From assembly GCA_019931245.1 (NCBI GenBank), contig JAINDL010000003.1:56698-120697 (forward strand): 64,000 nt of DNA. The letters are read 5' to 3'. Positions 17,524 through 26,719 of this stretch are shown here, one piece after another (within the stretch, counting starts at the first letter, position 1; every line of letters starts with the position of its first letter). This stretch comes from Bryobacteraceae bacterium CoA2 C42. Lineage in GTDB: Bacteria; Acidobacteriota; Terriglobia; Bryobacterales; Bryobacteraceae. The position numbers were made by a program, and so were the translations under genes. Below the pieces are notes generated by a model. It had not been told where the DNA came from. It saw nothing but the letters and a program-made list of their open reading frames with translations, and ran no database searches.

Positions 17524-18902
17524 CCCGCCGCCAGTTCGCCGCCGCGCTCGCCCCCGCCCCGCGCCCTAACGTTCTTTTCCTCATCGCCGACGATCTGAAC
17601 GACTCTCTCGGCTGCTACGGAAACCCCATCGTCAAGACACCCCACCTCGACGCCCTCGCCCGCCGCGCAACTGTCTTTGAAAACGCCTACTGCCAGTTCC
17701 CCCTCTGCCAGCCCTCCCGCACCTCCCTGCTCAGCGGACTCCGCCCGGAAACCACCCGCGTCTGGACCCTCGCCACCCCCACGCGCCAGCACATCGGCAA
17801 CGCCACTCTGCTCCCGGAACTCTTCCGCCGCCACGGCTACTTCACCGCCCACGCCGGCAAGGTCTTTCATACCGGTCGCCACGCCGAAGACGAGCGCTCC
17901 TGGGACGAAGAGAAACGCGAATTCGGCAAAAATCCGCCGCCCGCCGAAGTCCTCCGCAGCGGCGACGATCCCGAACCCACCGGCCACACCTTCCGCTGGG
18001 ACGTTCTCCGCACCGCCGATGCCAATACCCCCGACGGCATCCAGGCCCGCCAAACCGTCGCCTGGCTCGAACAGCGCGCCCAGGACGGCCGCCCCTTCTT
18101 CCTGGCCACCGGCTTCCGGCGCCCCCACGCCCCCTACTCCGCTCCCGCCCCCTACTTCGACCTCTACCCGCCCGATCAAATGCCTCTGCCCCGGCCGGAC
18201 CCTCCTCCCGATGTCCCCGCCGCCGCCAATCATCCTCATCCTGTCCGCCCCCTGGCCCCCCGCGCAGTCCGCGAACACCTCGCCGCCTACTACGCCTGCG
18301 TCTCCTTCGTCGATGCGCAGGTCGGGCTAATCCTCGAAGCCCTCGATCGCCTCAACCTCCGCCGCAATACGATCATCGTCTTCCTCGGCGACCACGGCTA
18401 CCACCTCGGCAACCACGGCGGGCTCTGGCACAAGCAGACCCTCTTTGAAAGCTCCGCCCGCGCGCCCCTGCTCATCGCCGCGCCCGGCCTGCCGCCCGGC
18501 CGATGTCGCCGTCTCGTCGAATTCGTCGATATCTACCCCACCCTCGCCGAACTCTGCGGACTCCCGGCGCCAGCCAATCTCGAAGGCCTCAGCACCGTCC
18601 CGCTCCTCCGCCGCCCCGCGCGCCCGTGGAAAAGCGCCGCCTTCTCCATGGTCGGCCGCAGCGAAAAACCCGGCGAAAACGCCAAGGATGTCGCCTTCAC
18701 CGGTCGCACCATCCGCACCGAACAGTGGCGCTACACCGAATGGGACGAAGCGCGCCGCGGCGTCGAGTTGTATGATGTCCGCCAGGACCCCTCCGAAATC
18801 CGGAACCTCGCCGCCAACAGCGCCCTCGCACCCGTACGGGCCGATCTCGCCCGGCGCCTCCGCGCCGGTTGGCGCGCCGCCCTGCCCACCCCCAAATCAT
18901 GA
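17520..18902 (+). CDS. Sulfatase (iduronate-2-sulfatase-like)
   Basis: A 460-residue type I sulfatase. The N-terminal metal site is FLIADDLNDSLGCYG. The formylglycine motif CQPSRTSLLSG places the catalytic Cys at residue 63, needing an FGE that is not in this window. Further active-site segments are HAGKVFHTG, GFRRPHAPY and FLGDHGYHLGNHGGLWHK. The leader MTRRQFAAALAPAP suggests Tat export, although it is short. It removes sulfate esters from glycans, probably sulfated polysaccharide fragments. The stop overlaps the MFS gene start (ATGA). Confidence 0.93.
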   Translation: MTRRQFAAALAPAPRPNVLFLIADDLNDSLGCYGNPIVKTPHLDALARRATVFENAYCQFPLCQPSRTSLLSGLRPETTRVWTLATPTRQHIGNATLLPELFRRHGYFTAHAGKVFHTGRHAEDERSWDEEKREFGKNPPPAEVLRSGDDPEPTGHTFRWDVLRTADANTPDGIQARQTVAWLEQRAQDGRPFFLATGFRRPHAPYSAPAPYFDLYPPDQMPLPRPDPPPDVPAAANHPHPVRPLAPRAVREHLAAYYACVSFVDAQVGLILEALDRLNLRRNTIIVFLGDHGYHLGNHGGLWHKQTLFESSARAPLLIAAPGLPPGRCRRLVEFVDIYPTLAELCGLPAPANLEGLSTVPLLRRPARPWKSAAFSMVGRSEKPGENAKDVAFTGRTIRTEQWRYTEWDEARRGVELYDVRQDPSEIRNLAANSALAPVRADLARRLRAGWRAALPTPKS

Positions 18903-20140
18903 CCAATCCATCCCCCCTCTCCCCCGGCGCCCGCTCCGCCGTCCTCCTCGCCTCCTTCCTCGGCCTGCTCTTTGACGGCGTTGAGCTCGGCCTCATGCCC
19001 ATCGCCTCGCTCTCGGTCTCCAAAAGCCTCCTCGGCTCCGCCTTCACCGCCACCGCCGGCGGCGACTGGTTCGCCTGGTTCACCGCCTCCCTCATGCTCG
19101 GCGCCGCCGTCGGCGGCATCGCCCTCGGCAACCTCGGCGACCGCATCGGCCGCACCCGCGCCATGGGCATCAGCATTCTCTTCTACTCCGTCTTCGCCAC
19201 CTTCGGCGCCTATGTCGAAACGCAGGAGCAGATGCTCGTCCTCCGCTTCCTCGTCGGCCTCGGCGTCGGCGGCATGTGGCCCAACGGCATCGCCCTCGTC
19301 TCGGAGTGCTGGCCCTCCGCCTCGAAGCCGCTCGTCTCGGGCACCATGATGGCCGGCCTCAACGCCGGCATCCTCCTGCTCTCGCAACTCGCCCGCCTCT
19401 GGCCCATCACCCCGGACTCCTGGCGCTGGATCTTCCAGCTCTCCGGCGCCCCCGCCCTCCTGGGCGTGGTCATCCTTCTCGCTCTGCCCGAGTCCCCAGA
19501 ATGGCTCGCCGCCCGCTCCACCCGCCCCCGCAAAGCCACCACCCCGCTCGCCGACCTCTTCCGCCCCACCCTCCGGCGCACCACCCTCTCCGCCATCGTC
19601 GTCAGCGTCATCCCCATGGTCGGCGCCTGGGCCGCCAGCAAGTGGATGATCCCCTGGGCCGACAAAGTCGCCGGCGCCGGCAACGCGCAGTACAAAGCCG
19701 CCACGCAGGGCTGGTGGGCCTTGGGCGCCATCCTCGGCGCCATCGCCGGGGCTGAACTCGCCAGCCGCATGGGCCGCAGCCGCAGCTACCTCTGCATCAG
19801 CCTCGGCGCCAGCACCCTGACGGTTTCCATGTTCACGCTCACCGCCCCGCTCGAACCGGCGTTCCACTATGTGGTCTTCGCCCAGGGCATCGTCGCCACC
19901 CTCTTCTTCGGCTGGCTGTCGCTCTACCTGCCGGAGATCTTTCCCGTCGAAGTCCGCGCCACCGGCAGCGGCATGGCCTACAACTTTGGCCGCTTCGGCA
20001 CCGCGGTAGGCGTCCTCGGCGCCGGCTTCCTGTTCAGCGCCCTCGGCGGCGACTACCCCCGCGTCGGCGCCCTCTGCGCCCTCGTCTACGCCCTCGGCGT
20101 CCTCGGCAGCTGGCTCGTCAAGGACACCCCCACCGCCTGA
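18899..20140 (+). CDS. MFS transporter, sugar/organic acid type
   Basis: A 413-residue inner-membrane carrier with about 12 hydrophobic helices. The start is the ATG at 18899, which overlaps the sulfatase stop. The MFS loop motif GNLGDRIGRTRAMG lies after helix 2, and GLGVGGMWPNGIALVSE marks helix 4. A second conserved region is FFGWLSLYLPEIFPVEVRATGSG in the C-terminal half. As the last gene of the operon it probably imports the sugar or acid produced by the upstream enzymes. Substrate and coupling ion are not evident. Confidence 0.9.
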   Translation: MTNPSPLSPGARSAVLLASFLGLLFDGVELGLMPIASLSVSKSLLGSAFTATAGGDWFAWFTASLMLGAAVGGIALGNLGDRIGRTRAMGISILFYSVFATFGAYVETQEQMLVLRFLVGLGVGGMWPNGIALVSECWPSASKPLVSGTMMAGLNAGILLLSQLARLWPITPDSWRWIFQLSGAPALLGVVILLALPESPEWLAARSTRPRKATTPLADLFRPTLRRTTLSAIVVSVIPMVGAWAASKWMIPWADKVAGAGNAQYKAATQGWWALGAILGAIAGAELASRMGRSRSYLCISLGASTLTVSMFTLTAPLEPAFHYVVFAQGIVATLFFGWLSLYLPEIFPVEVRATGSGMAYNFGRFGTAVGVLGAGFLFSALGGDYPRVGALCALVYALGVLGSWLVKDTPTA

Positions 20141-20166
20141 CCCGGCCCTCGGCGGCTTCTCCCAAA

Positions 20167-20352
20167 GCGCACAGGCCGCGCAGGGACGGCGCCAACGGGC
20201 GAGGAACTCGCCCCTACCACCGGGCCGAAGCGAGTCCGTTGTGCGCGGGTTCCAAAAGAGCGCACAGGCCGCGCAGGCACGGCACCAACGGGCGAGGAAC
20301 TCGCCCCTACCACCGGGCCGAAGCGAGTCCGTTGTGCGCGGTTCCTCAGAGC
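20167..20352. repeat. 93-bp tandem repeat (two copies) with hairpin core
   Basis: Copies at 20167-20259 and 20260-20352 are nearly identical over their first 80 or so bases. Each contains the perfect hairpin GGGCGAG-GAA-CTCGCCC (20197-20213 and 20290-20306) followed by CTACC. The block lies in a 568-bp gene-free stretch after the MFS gene and before an IS1380 relic. The hairpin is REP-like. The rest of the gap (20353-20708) shows no gene. Confidence 0.8.
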
Positions 20353-20708
20353 ACGTTGGCCAGATGGCCCTCAATCGATGCCGCAGACACCCCGGCCTTT
20401 CACGCCACACCGGGAAGACAGTACGCAAGCCATATGGCACCTGTTCCAGGTTTCACCGGGATCTTGTTACCTTGCGATACGCCATCGGATTCCGATCGTT
20501 TCGTTTGTCGTCGTAGCGGCGCACCCGGTTGCGGGTCCCCCGGTCTGCATCGCCTACGCACCAGGGCCGGCGAGTATCACATCCCCGTTATCCTGCGGCC
20601 CCCCTCCCGCGCCCGGATTTCTCACAAATCACTGAAAAAAGCCGTCCTCTACGGCATAACTGATCTTCGAAACAAGCAGTTACCGTCCAACGGAGAACGG
20701 CTCTTGCT

Positions 20709-21490
20709 ATGACAGCGCGAACCCAATCCGAGTTCCCTTTTGCCGCGCCCCACGGCCGGCCCGTCGTTGCCGATTTCAGTGGCCCGGCCACCACCTCCGA
20801 CGGCGGAGCCCTGCTCCCGCGCCAAACCGCCACCAAACTCAACCCCCTGCCCTGCCTCGCCGCTTGCATCCCCGATCACCGCGACCCGCGCTAAATCCAA
20901 CACCCCGTCGAACAGATAATCGCTGAGGCAGATGCATCTACGACCTCGCCCTCGGCTACGAAGGTCGCAACGATCACGACCAATGGCGCCACAATCTCCT
21001 CCCCAGCCTGCTCGCCGGCAAAAGCACCCTGAATCGGCTCGAGCGGAGCATCACCGAACCCACTCGCGACAAGAAGATCAACAGCGACCCGGACGCCCGC
21101 GATCACCTCTTGGTCGACCTGTTCCTCGAAGCCTTCCCCCAACCACCCCGGCAGAGCGCACTCAATCTCGGTGCCGCCGATCTACCCCTTCACGGCCAAC
21201 AGGAACATGGGTGTGAGCGCAACCGGGTGGACTATGTTTTGGGTTTGGCGCGGAACTCGCGACTGGAGAGATTGGTGGCCCCATGGCTGGCGTCCGTAAC
21301 TGGGCCAACGCGCGGACCCGGCAGCCGCTCCCGTTACCTGCACCGGCGTCCGCGACCCGCCCGCCACCCGCTCCCAGGCGATCGGAACCCGCTGCCCCCA
21401 TCCGGGCGATACCAGACCCCGAAATACTACCAGCAAGGCAATGCGAGTCATACGGTGTTCGTTGTATCGCAACGCCCCCATCTCGACCCA
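20709..21490 (+). pseudogene. Degraded IS1380-family transposase
   Basis: The N-terminal segment (20709-20894: GRPVVADFSGPATTSDGGAL, then CIPDHRDPR) ends at an in-frame TAA. Further pieces in other frames match the family in order: IYDLALGYEGRNDHD, then LLAGKSTLNRLE, then DHLLVDLFLEAFPQPP with LPLHGQQE. A jump then leads to CERNRVDYVLGLARNSRLERL. Segments between these are missing, including much of the DDE core, so the gene is dead. The right edge is approximate. It marks one end of an accessory segment. Confidence 0.82.
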
Positions 21491-21676
21491 CCTCACGACT
21501 GATCACCGCCAGATTTCCATACACTTCAATCGCGCCCCCCCCGATCCCGACACCGGCCGCCCGGCGCGATTATACTGGGGTTTTAACAGGCTGCTGTTTC
21601 GTCCGTACTCCGTCGGTCCGACCCCGGCGCCTGCCCCGAGACCGGACATCCCCGTTTGAAACGGTGCAGCCTTTCG

Positions 21677-23092
21677 ATGCCAAACGACGAAAACATCAGC
21701 ACGACTCCCCCCGACTCGGACACCGAGGAAAGCACCCCCGCCGGTAGCATCATCGCCCGCCACCCCTCCGCCACCATTCTCCCCATCTTCGCCGCCCCCT
21801 CCCTCGCCGGTCGCGGCAAAAACACCATCCGGATGGAACTCATCCCCATCGCCTGCGTCCGCCTCGCCGGCGGCTGCTTCGCCTTCGGCTCCTCCTTCCT
21901 CCTCCCGGAAAGCCGCGGCGAATTCCACTCCCTCTCCCGCCTCCGCCGCGCCAATCCCGGCGCCCCCCTCTCCGTCTTCGGCCACGCCGACCCCGTCGGC
22001 AACGACGAAGCCAATAAACAACTCAGCGGCCACCGCGCCGAGTCTGTCTACGCCGTCCTCCTCCACGACCCCGCCCGCTGGGAAAAGCTCTACAACAACG
22101 CCGGCCAGGCCGAAGGCTGGGGCGCCGGCGCCATCCAGCGCATCCTCCAAGTCCTCGGCTTCGAACCCGGCCCGGTCACCGGCTCCATGAACCCCGCCAC
22201 CCGCTCCGCCGTCGAAGCCTTCCAGTCCCGCCACAAGCTCCACGTCGACGGCATCGCCGGCCCCAGGACCCGCGAGAAACTCTTCGCCGCCTACATGCAA
22301 TTCCTTAACCCCGAAAAGGCCGCCCCCGCCGACTTCCTCGGCGCAGGCCGCGACCCCAAGGGCAAAGCCGGCGTCCAGGCCTGCGGCGAGTTCAACCCCG
22401 TCATGTCGTTCGGCAAAGCCGAACTCGAAGAACTCCAAAAACCGGAAAACCGGGACCAACGCGACGCCGAAAACGCCGTCAACCGCCGCGTCCTCGTCCT
22501 CCTCTTCCGCCCCGGCACGATCATCGCCCCCGAGAAATGGCCCTGCCCCCTTACCTCCGAAGGCACCGCGGCCTGCCGCAAGCGCTTCTGGTCCGATGGC
22601 GACTCCCGCCGCGCCGCCAAGGACGCCCGCCGCACCTTCGGCAAATCCCGCGATACCTTCGCCTGCCGCTTCTACCAGCGCCTCGTCAATGACTCCCCCT
22701 GCGAACTCCGCGACCCCTCAGACATCCTTCGCAAAGGCCGCATGACCATCTCCTTCCTCCTCGCCTCAGCCGGCCAGGTCTCCAGCAGTTTCCCCAAATA
22801 CACCCTCCGCAGCACCGACGGCTCCTACGAACTCGCACGCACGCCGAAAAACGACCTCGTCCCCGCCGATCAGTATCTCCAACTCCGCTTCGAAAACCTC
22901 CTCGCCGGCAAAAGCTATACCCTCGTCCGCCAGGAAAGCGATTCCATCCTCGACACCGTCTTCGAAGACGTCCCCTTCGAAGCAATCGTCGACCAGGATC
23001 GCGACGACGCCACTGAATCCCTTACCGGCCACGCCTACGCCCTCGACGGCATCGACCTCACCGACCCCTTCACCTTCGACTGGACATCCTAG
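21677..23092 (+). CDS. OmpA-like plus peptidoglycan-binding domain protein (module A, gene 1)
   Basis: A 471-residue protein starting at ATG 21677; the in-frame TTG at 21656 is less likely. Residues of about 75-145 form an OmpA-C-like region (PGAPLSVFGHADPVGNDEAN, then LSGHRAESVY). Residues of about 155-205 are a PG_binding_1 domain (ILQVLGFEPGPVTG, then AVEAFQSRHKLHVDG). The Cys-containing segments WPCPLTSEGTAACRKRFW and FACRFYQRLVNDSPCE follow. The C-terminal third is beta-rich and predicted compact. No signal peptide is visible. Such cytoplasm-made wall-binding proteins often accompany secreted effectors. The next gene starts 5 nt after the stop. Confidence 0.72.
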   Translation: MPNDENISTTPPDSDTEESTPAGSIIARHPSATILPIFAAPSLAGRGKNTIRMELIPIACVRLAGGCFAFGSSFLLPESRGEFHSLSRLRRANPGAPLSVFGHADPVGNDEANKQLSGHRAESVYAVLLHDPARWEKLYNNAGQAEGWGAGAIQRILQVLGFEPGPVTGSMNPATRSAVEAFQSRHKLHVDGIAGPRTREKLFAAYMQFLNPEKAAPADFLGAGRDPKGKAGVQACGEFNPVMSFGKAELEELQKPENRDQRDAENAVNRRVLVLLFRPGTIIAPEKWPCPLTSEGTAACRKRFWSDGDSRRAAKDARRTFGKSRDTFACRFYQRLVNDSPCELRDPSDILRKGRMTISFLLASAGQVSSSFPKYTLRSTDGSYELARTPKNDLVPADQYLQLRFENLLAGKSYTLVRQESDSILDTVFEDVPFEAIVDQDRDDATESLTGHAYALDGIDLTDPFTFDWTS

Positions 23093-23097
23093 TCCCC

Positions 23098-25716
23098 ATG
23101 TCCCTCAATCCCAACAAATCCGCCATCACCCAGATCGAGGTCTCGATGCGCGAAATCGACCGCGTCTACGACCTCACCGGCTTCAACGCCCTCGCCCTCG
23201 GCCCCGATGGCAAACCCGAACTCCTCACCCGTCAGCCCGACTTCTCCGTCTTCCGCGCCAACCCCTTCAACTTCCTCAACGACGCCGGCGAAGAGGTCTC
23301 CCGCCCCGCCAGGCTGAAGCCCGTCCCCGGCGTCTACCGCTCCGTCCGCCTCGAAGGCTACGCCCCCTTCCTCCGCACCTTCGCCCGCTCCGAATCCCAA
23401 AAAATCGACCGCAAGTTCGTCTACGTCTGGTCCGCCGACTCCTCCCGCGCCTCCGTCGTCGAACTCGAACACGAACTCTACTTCGAAAACGGCGACTTCC
23501 GCGTCGTCCCCTTCGCCTCCCCCGCCAACAAAGGCAAGGACATCCGCCCCCCCGAAGGCGAACGCCGCTCCCGCCTCCTGCTCGACGTCGTCTCCTTCTG
23601 GGGCGGCTCCCAGGAAAAGGAGTCCTACTACTTCTACCTCGCTCCCTACCAGTTGCCCTGGCAGTCCCTCGAGGCCATGAAGAAACGCCTCCCCCTGCGC
23701 GCCATGCGGCTCTGGGACTGGTTCTATACCGACGTCTATACCGATGGCAATCCCGACAGCGCCCAGCCCCTCAACCAGATCCTGAAGAACGGCCAGCCGC
23801 CCGCGAAAATGATGTTCGCCATGCACCTGGTCGACCCCTTCAAGGAGGCCGTCATCCGCAGCGGCCGCACGCGCCAGCGCCTCAATAGCTGGATGGAGGA
23901 AATGGAACGACTCAGCGCCAGCTCCACCTACCGCCTCGCCAAGCGCATCCAGAACTTCGTCCACGCCAACCCCGACCTCGCCAAAAACATCACCGACTCC
24001 CTCCGCCAGTTCATCCACACCACCGAACGCGCCAGCGCCCGCCTCCTGTTCGCCTCCGAAAGCGCCGGCGAAGACCTCGTCCGCTGGATCGGCCTCGAAA
24101 ACCAGAACGATGCCTTCTTCCGCGATGGCCAGCGCTTCTTCACCCTCTTCGACGACGGCTCCGGCAAAGCCTCCGCCGTCAGGGACGAAAAGTTTCCAAC
24201 CGATTGGCACGCCCCGTTCTCCGAGGCCCTCGACGACTATCAGGCCGCCGCCGATTCCAACCCCTCGGCCTGGGAAGACCTCTGCGGACTTGTCTACAGC
24301 ATCCACTGCGGCATCGACCCGTTGCACGCCGGCAAGGAGTACCTACGCAAAACCTTCCACCGCTACATCGTCGAAGGCAAGAACCCCCTCGCCCACGGTG
24401 GCCAGTCCATCCTCTTCGCCGCCGCCCGCAAGGGCCATGGCGCCGCCCTCAACTTCCAGGTTGGCCTGCTCGAGCACCAAGCCTCGAACTGGGTGACGCA
24501 TTACAAAAAAGAGGCGATCACCACCCTCGAGGATTGGATCCGCCGCACCCATGGCATCGAACTCAAACACGCCGGCAACCGCGCCGAGCGTCGCGCCCTC
24601 GCCGCCATCGAACGGCGCAAGTTTCGCAAAGCCCGCCGCGCCGGTCTCACCGGAGAGACGGTGGAGATCATCGTATCCCCGAACGTCACCCGCCTCGCTA
24701 TCGCCAAGACCGGCATGGAAATCGCCGCCATCGGTATTGAGGCCGTCAATCTCGCCTACGCCTACGACGATCTCAAGTCGAATCCCGGCTTCCAAACCGT
24801 CCTCAACGCCTCCGGCGCCCTCCTCGATGCCTATGCCGCCGTCCAGACCAACGCCCGCCTCGTCGGCGTGAAACTCTGGGACCCCAAACTTCGCCTCTAC
24901 GGCACCAAAAGCCTTCGCTTTTCCCCGCTCGCCGTCGCCTCCGCCGGCATTGACATGGTCCTCGCCGGCGCCGATACCATTTCCGGCCGCACCACCGACG
25001 AAACCGTCGTCCACGGCCTCCGCACCGTCGGCGCCGCCATGACCCTCGGCGGTACCGTCTTCGCCGAAACCGGCGTCGGCGTCGTCGTCGCCGTCGCCGG
25101 CCTCGGCCTCCAAAGCCTCGGCACCTTCATCGTCGCCAACGTGAGCGCCTCCTCCAAGTTCCTGCGCTACAGCAAATGGGGCACCGGCCCCGGTCTCCTC
25201 GATCTCGGCGATTCCCGCGACGAATACTGGTACAGCGGCCGCCTCAGCTCTCTCGCTGACGACATCGCCGGCCAGCACCGCGCCCTCGACAACCTCTACT
25301 ACGACTACCAGCTCGAAATCACCTCCGAGTGGACCACCGGCTCCGTCATGGGCTCCTGGACCACCATCCTCGGCCGCATCGTCGCCTCCGAAAACTCCCC
25401 CCTCGCCCTCTCCGGCTCCGAAGCCACCTGGACAATCAAAGCCCAGGTCACCCGGCCCGACGAAAGCATCATGCCCATCGTCGACGTCGATCTCCCCGAC
25501 GACTACCAGACCGACTACGACATCACCATCGGCTCCAAGTTCGTGATCGCCGTCTTCCCCTGGGAAGAGTCCGATCCAACCAAACGATACAAAACAGCCT
25601 ACGGAACCGTTGAAGTGAAGCTCCGCGCGAAACTCGACTTCTTCAGCGATGGCGCCACCATCGTCGAACGCGATGCCTCCGAAACCTTTCGCCTCTACCT
25701 CCGCCCGCCCTCCTGA
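23098..25716 (+). CDS. Large protein of unknown function (module A, gene 2; effector candidate)
   Basis: An 872-residue protein I do not recognise. The first 500 residues are mixed alpha/beta and rich in aromatic and charged residues (YFYLAPYQLPWQSLEAMKKR, then MRLWDWFYTDVYTDGNPD). Residues of about 535-690 hold several hydrophobic stretches (MEIAAIGIEAVNLAYAY, VGVVVAVAGLGLQSLGTFIV) that could insert in a membrane. The C-terminal 150 residues look like a beta-sandwich. There is no signal peptide. It begins 5 nt after the OmpA/PG-binding gene, so the two are one unit. A toxin or injected effector carried by a wall-binding partner is inference from architecture and context. Confidence 0.6.
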   Translation: MSLNPNKSAITQIEVSMREIDRVYDLTGFNALALGPDGKPELLTRQPDFSVFRANPFNFLNDAGEEVSRPARLKPVPGVYRSVRLEGYAPFLRTFARSESQKIDRKFVYVWSADSSRASVVELEHELYFENGDFRVVPFASPANKGKDIRPPEGERRSRLLLDVVSFWGGSQEKESYYFYLAPYQLPWQSLEAMKKRLPLRAMRLWDWFYTDVYTDGNPDSAQPLNQILKNGQPPAKMMFAMHLVDPFKEAVIRSGRTRQRLNSWMEEMERLSASSTYRLAKRIQNFVHANPDLAKNITDSLRQFIHTTERASARLLFASESAGEDLVRWIGLENQNDAFFRDGQRFFTLFDDGSGKASAVRDEKFPTDWHAPFSEALDDYQAAADSNPSAWEDLCGLVYSIHCGIDPLHAGKEYLRKTFHRYIVEGKNPLAHGGQSILFAAARKGHGAALNFQVGLLEHQASNWVTHYKKEAITTLEDWIRRTHGIELKHAGNRAERRALAAIERRKFRKARRAGLTGETVEIIVSPNVTRLAIAKTGMEIAAIGIEAVNLAYAYDDLKSNPGFQTVLNASGALLDAYAAVQTNARLVGVKLWDPKLRLYGTKSLRFSPLAVASAGIDMVLAGADTISGRTTDETVVHGLRTVGAAMTLGGTVFAETGVGVVVAVAGLGLQSLGTFIVANVSASSKFLRYSKWGTGPGLLDLGDSRDEYWYSGRLSSLADDIAGQHRALDNLYYDYQLEITSEWTTGSVMGSWTTILGRIVASENSPLALSGSEATWTIKAQVTRPDESIMPIVDVDLPDDYQTDYDITIGSKFVIAVFPWEESDPTKRYKTAYGTVEVKLRAKLDFFSDGATIVERDASETFRLYLRPPS

Positions 25717-25884
25717 TCCCACGCGGCCCCCATCCCCGCCATGCTATCTTCGGACCCGAACCGATGCGAACACTCCCGCCGCCGCTCTCTACACCGCTCT
25801 CCAACTCCAAACTCCCCCTACGCCCCCGCCCAGTTCGGCGCCCCCTGCCACCAGCGCATCGCGCAAACCAATAGCCGAACCGGC

Positions 25885-26470
25885 ATGGGCCGCTACAACG
25901 TCGATGAATTGAAGTTGGCCGAAGCAGTCATTCCCGCCCTCAGCCCTCGGGAGAAGCAACCGTGTGCTCTGCTTGGCCGACCGCTTCTTCCCGAATCATA
26001 AGCATTGGAAGGCGGCGGCAAGTACTGGCGCGGACCTGCTCGGGAGAACCCGAAACAACGCTATTCTGCATCCAGACCGGCACTTGCCGGACGGCTCCTA
26101 TCTCAGCCGGATCTACCCGTCGACATCGGACAGACGCCAAGACCCAAACGCCATTGTGGTGCGGGTGATCGATCACCACCTGGACCATCTGCCCGGCGCT
26201 GAGCCGGTTTATTGCCTGATCACCACCGTCCTCGACCACACGCAAGCTCCGGCCGAAGAATTGGCGGCTTTGGACCGCCAACGCTGGGAGATCGAGACGG
26301 CGTTCGAGGAACTCAAGACTACTCTGCGCGGAGCTTCCAGCAGGAGTTCTATGGTTTGCTGATTCAGTTGAGAAAAACCTTTCATAAGGCCATCCTGGGC
26401 CAGATTCTACAGGAACGGTGCGTGTCGAGCCGCTACCGAGTCAACCCGCGCGGCGTAAAGCGAGAATGAG
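25885..26470 (+). pseudogene. Degraded IS4-family transposase (C-terminal half)
   Basis: Fragments in three frames read YNVDELKLAEAVIPALSP (from about 25892), then CLADRFFPNHKHWKAAASTG through LPDGSYLSRIYPS and LAALDRQRWEIETAFEELKT. After a small deletion comes FQQEFYGLLIQLRK, with an end near 26466 (YRVNPRGVKRE). These match the C-terminal DDE region of IS4-type transposases, including the Glu of the YREK-like helix (RWEIETAFEELK). Frameshifts and loss of the N-terminal half make it non-functional. Positions 26471-26719 hold nothing I can identify. Confidence 0.8.
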
Positions 26471-26719
26471 CACCTACCCTTTGCGGCCCCGAAAATGGCA
26501 GCCCACGCGACGGATCCTGCCGCTCATTCGGACCCAAAGCTTTTTACTGACCAGTAGTGGGTTTAAATTTTGTGCGCGCCCGGTCCCGATTCCTCAACTT
26601 CCCACCGTGTCGCTCCCACTACAGGATCAGCGCGCCCACTGCCAACCCCCCCGAAGCATCAGGCCCAAAGCGTCAAGGAAGAGGCGGCTCGCTCAGACCG
26701 CCTCTCCCTCTGCGCCTGC

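Noticed and set aside
26471..26719. Possible small gene after the IS4 relic
   Set aside because: Short frames here lack motifs, ribosome binding sites and consistent codon use.
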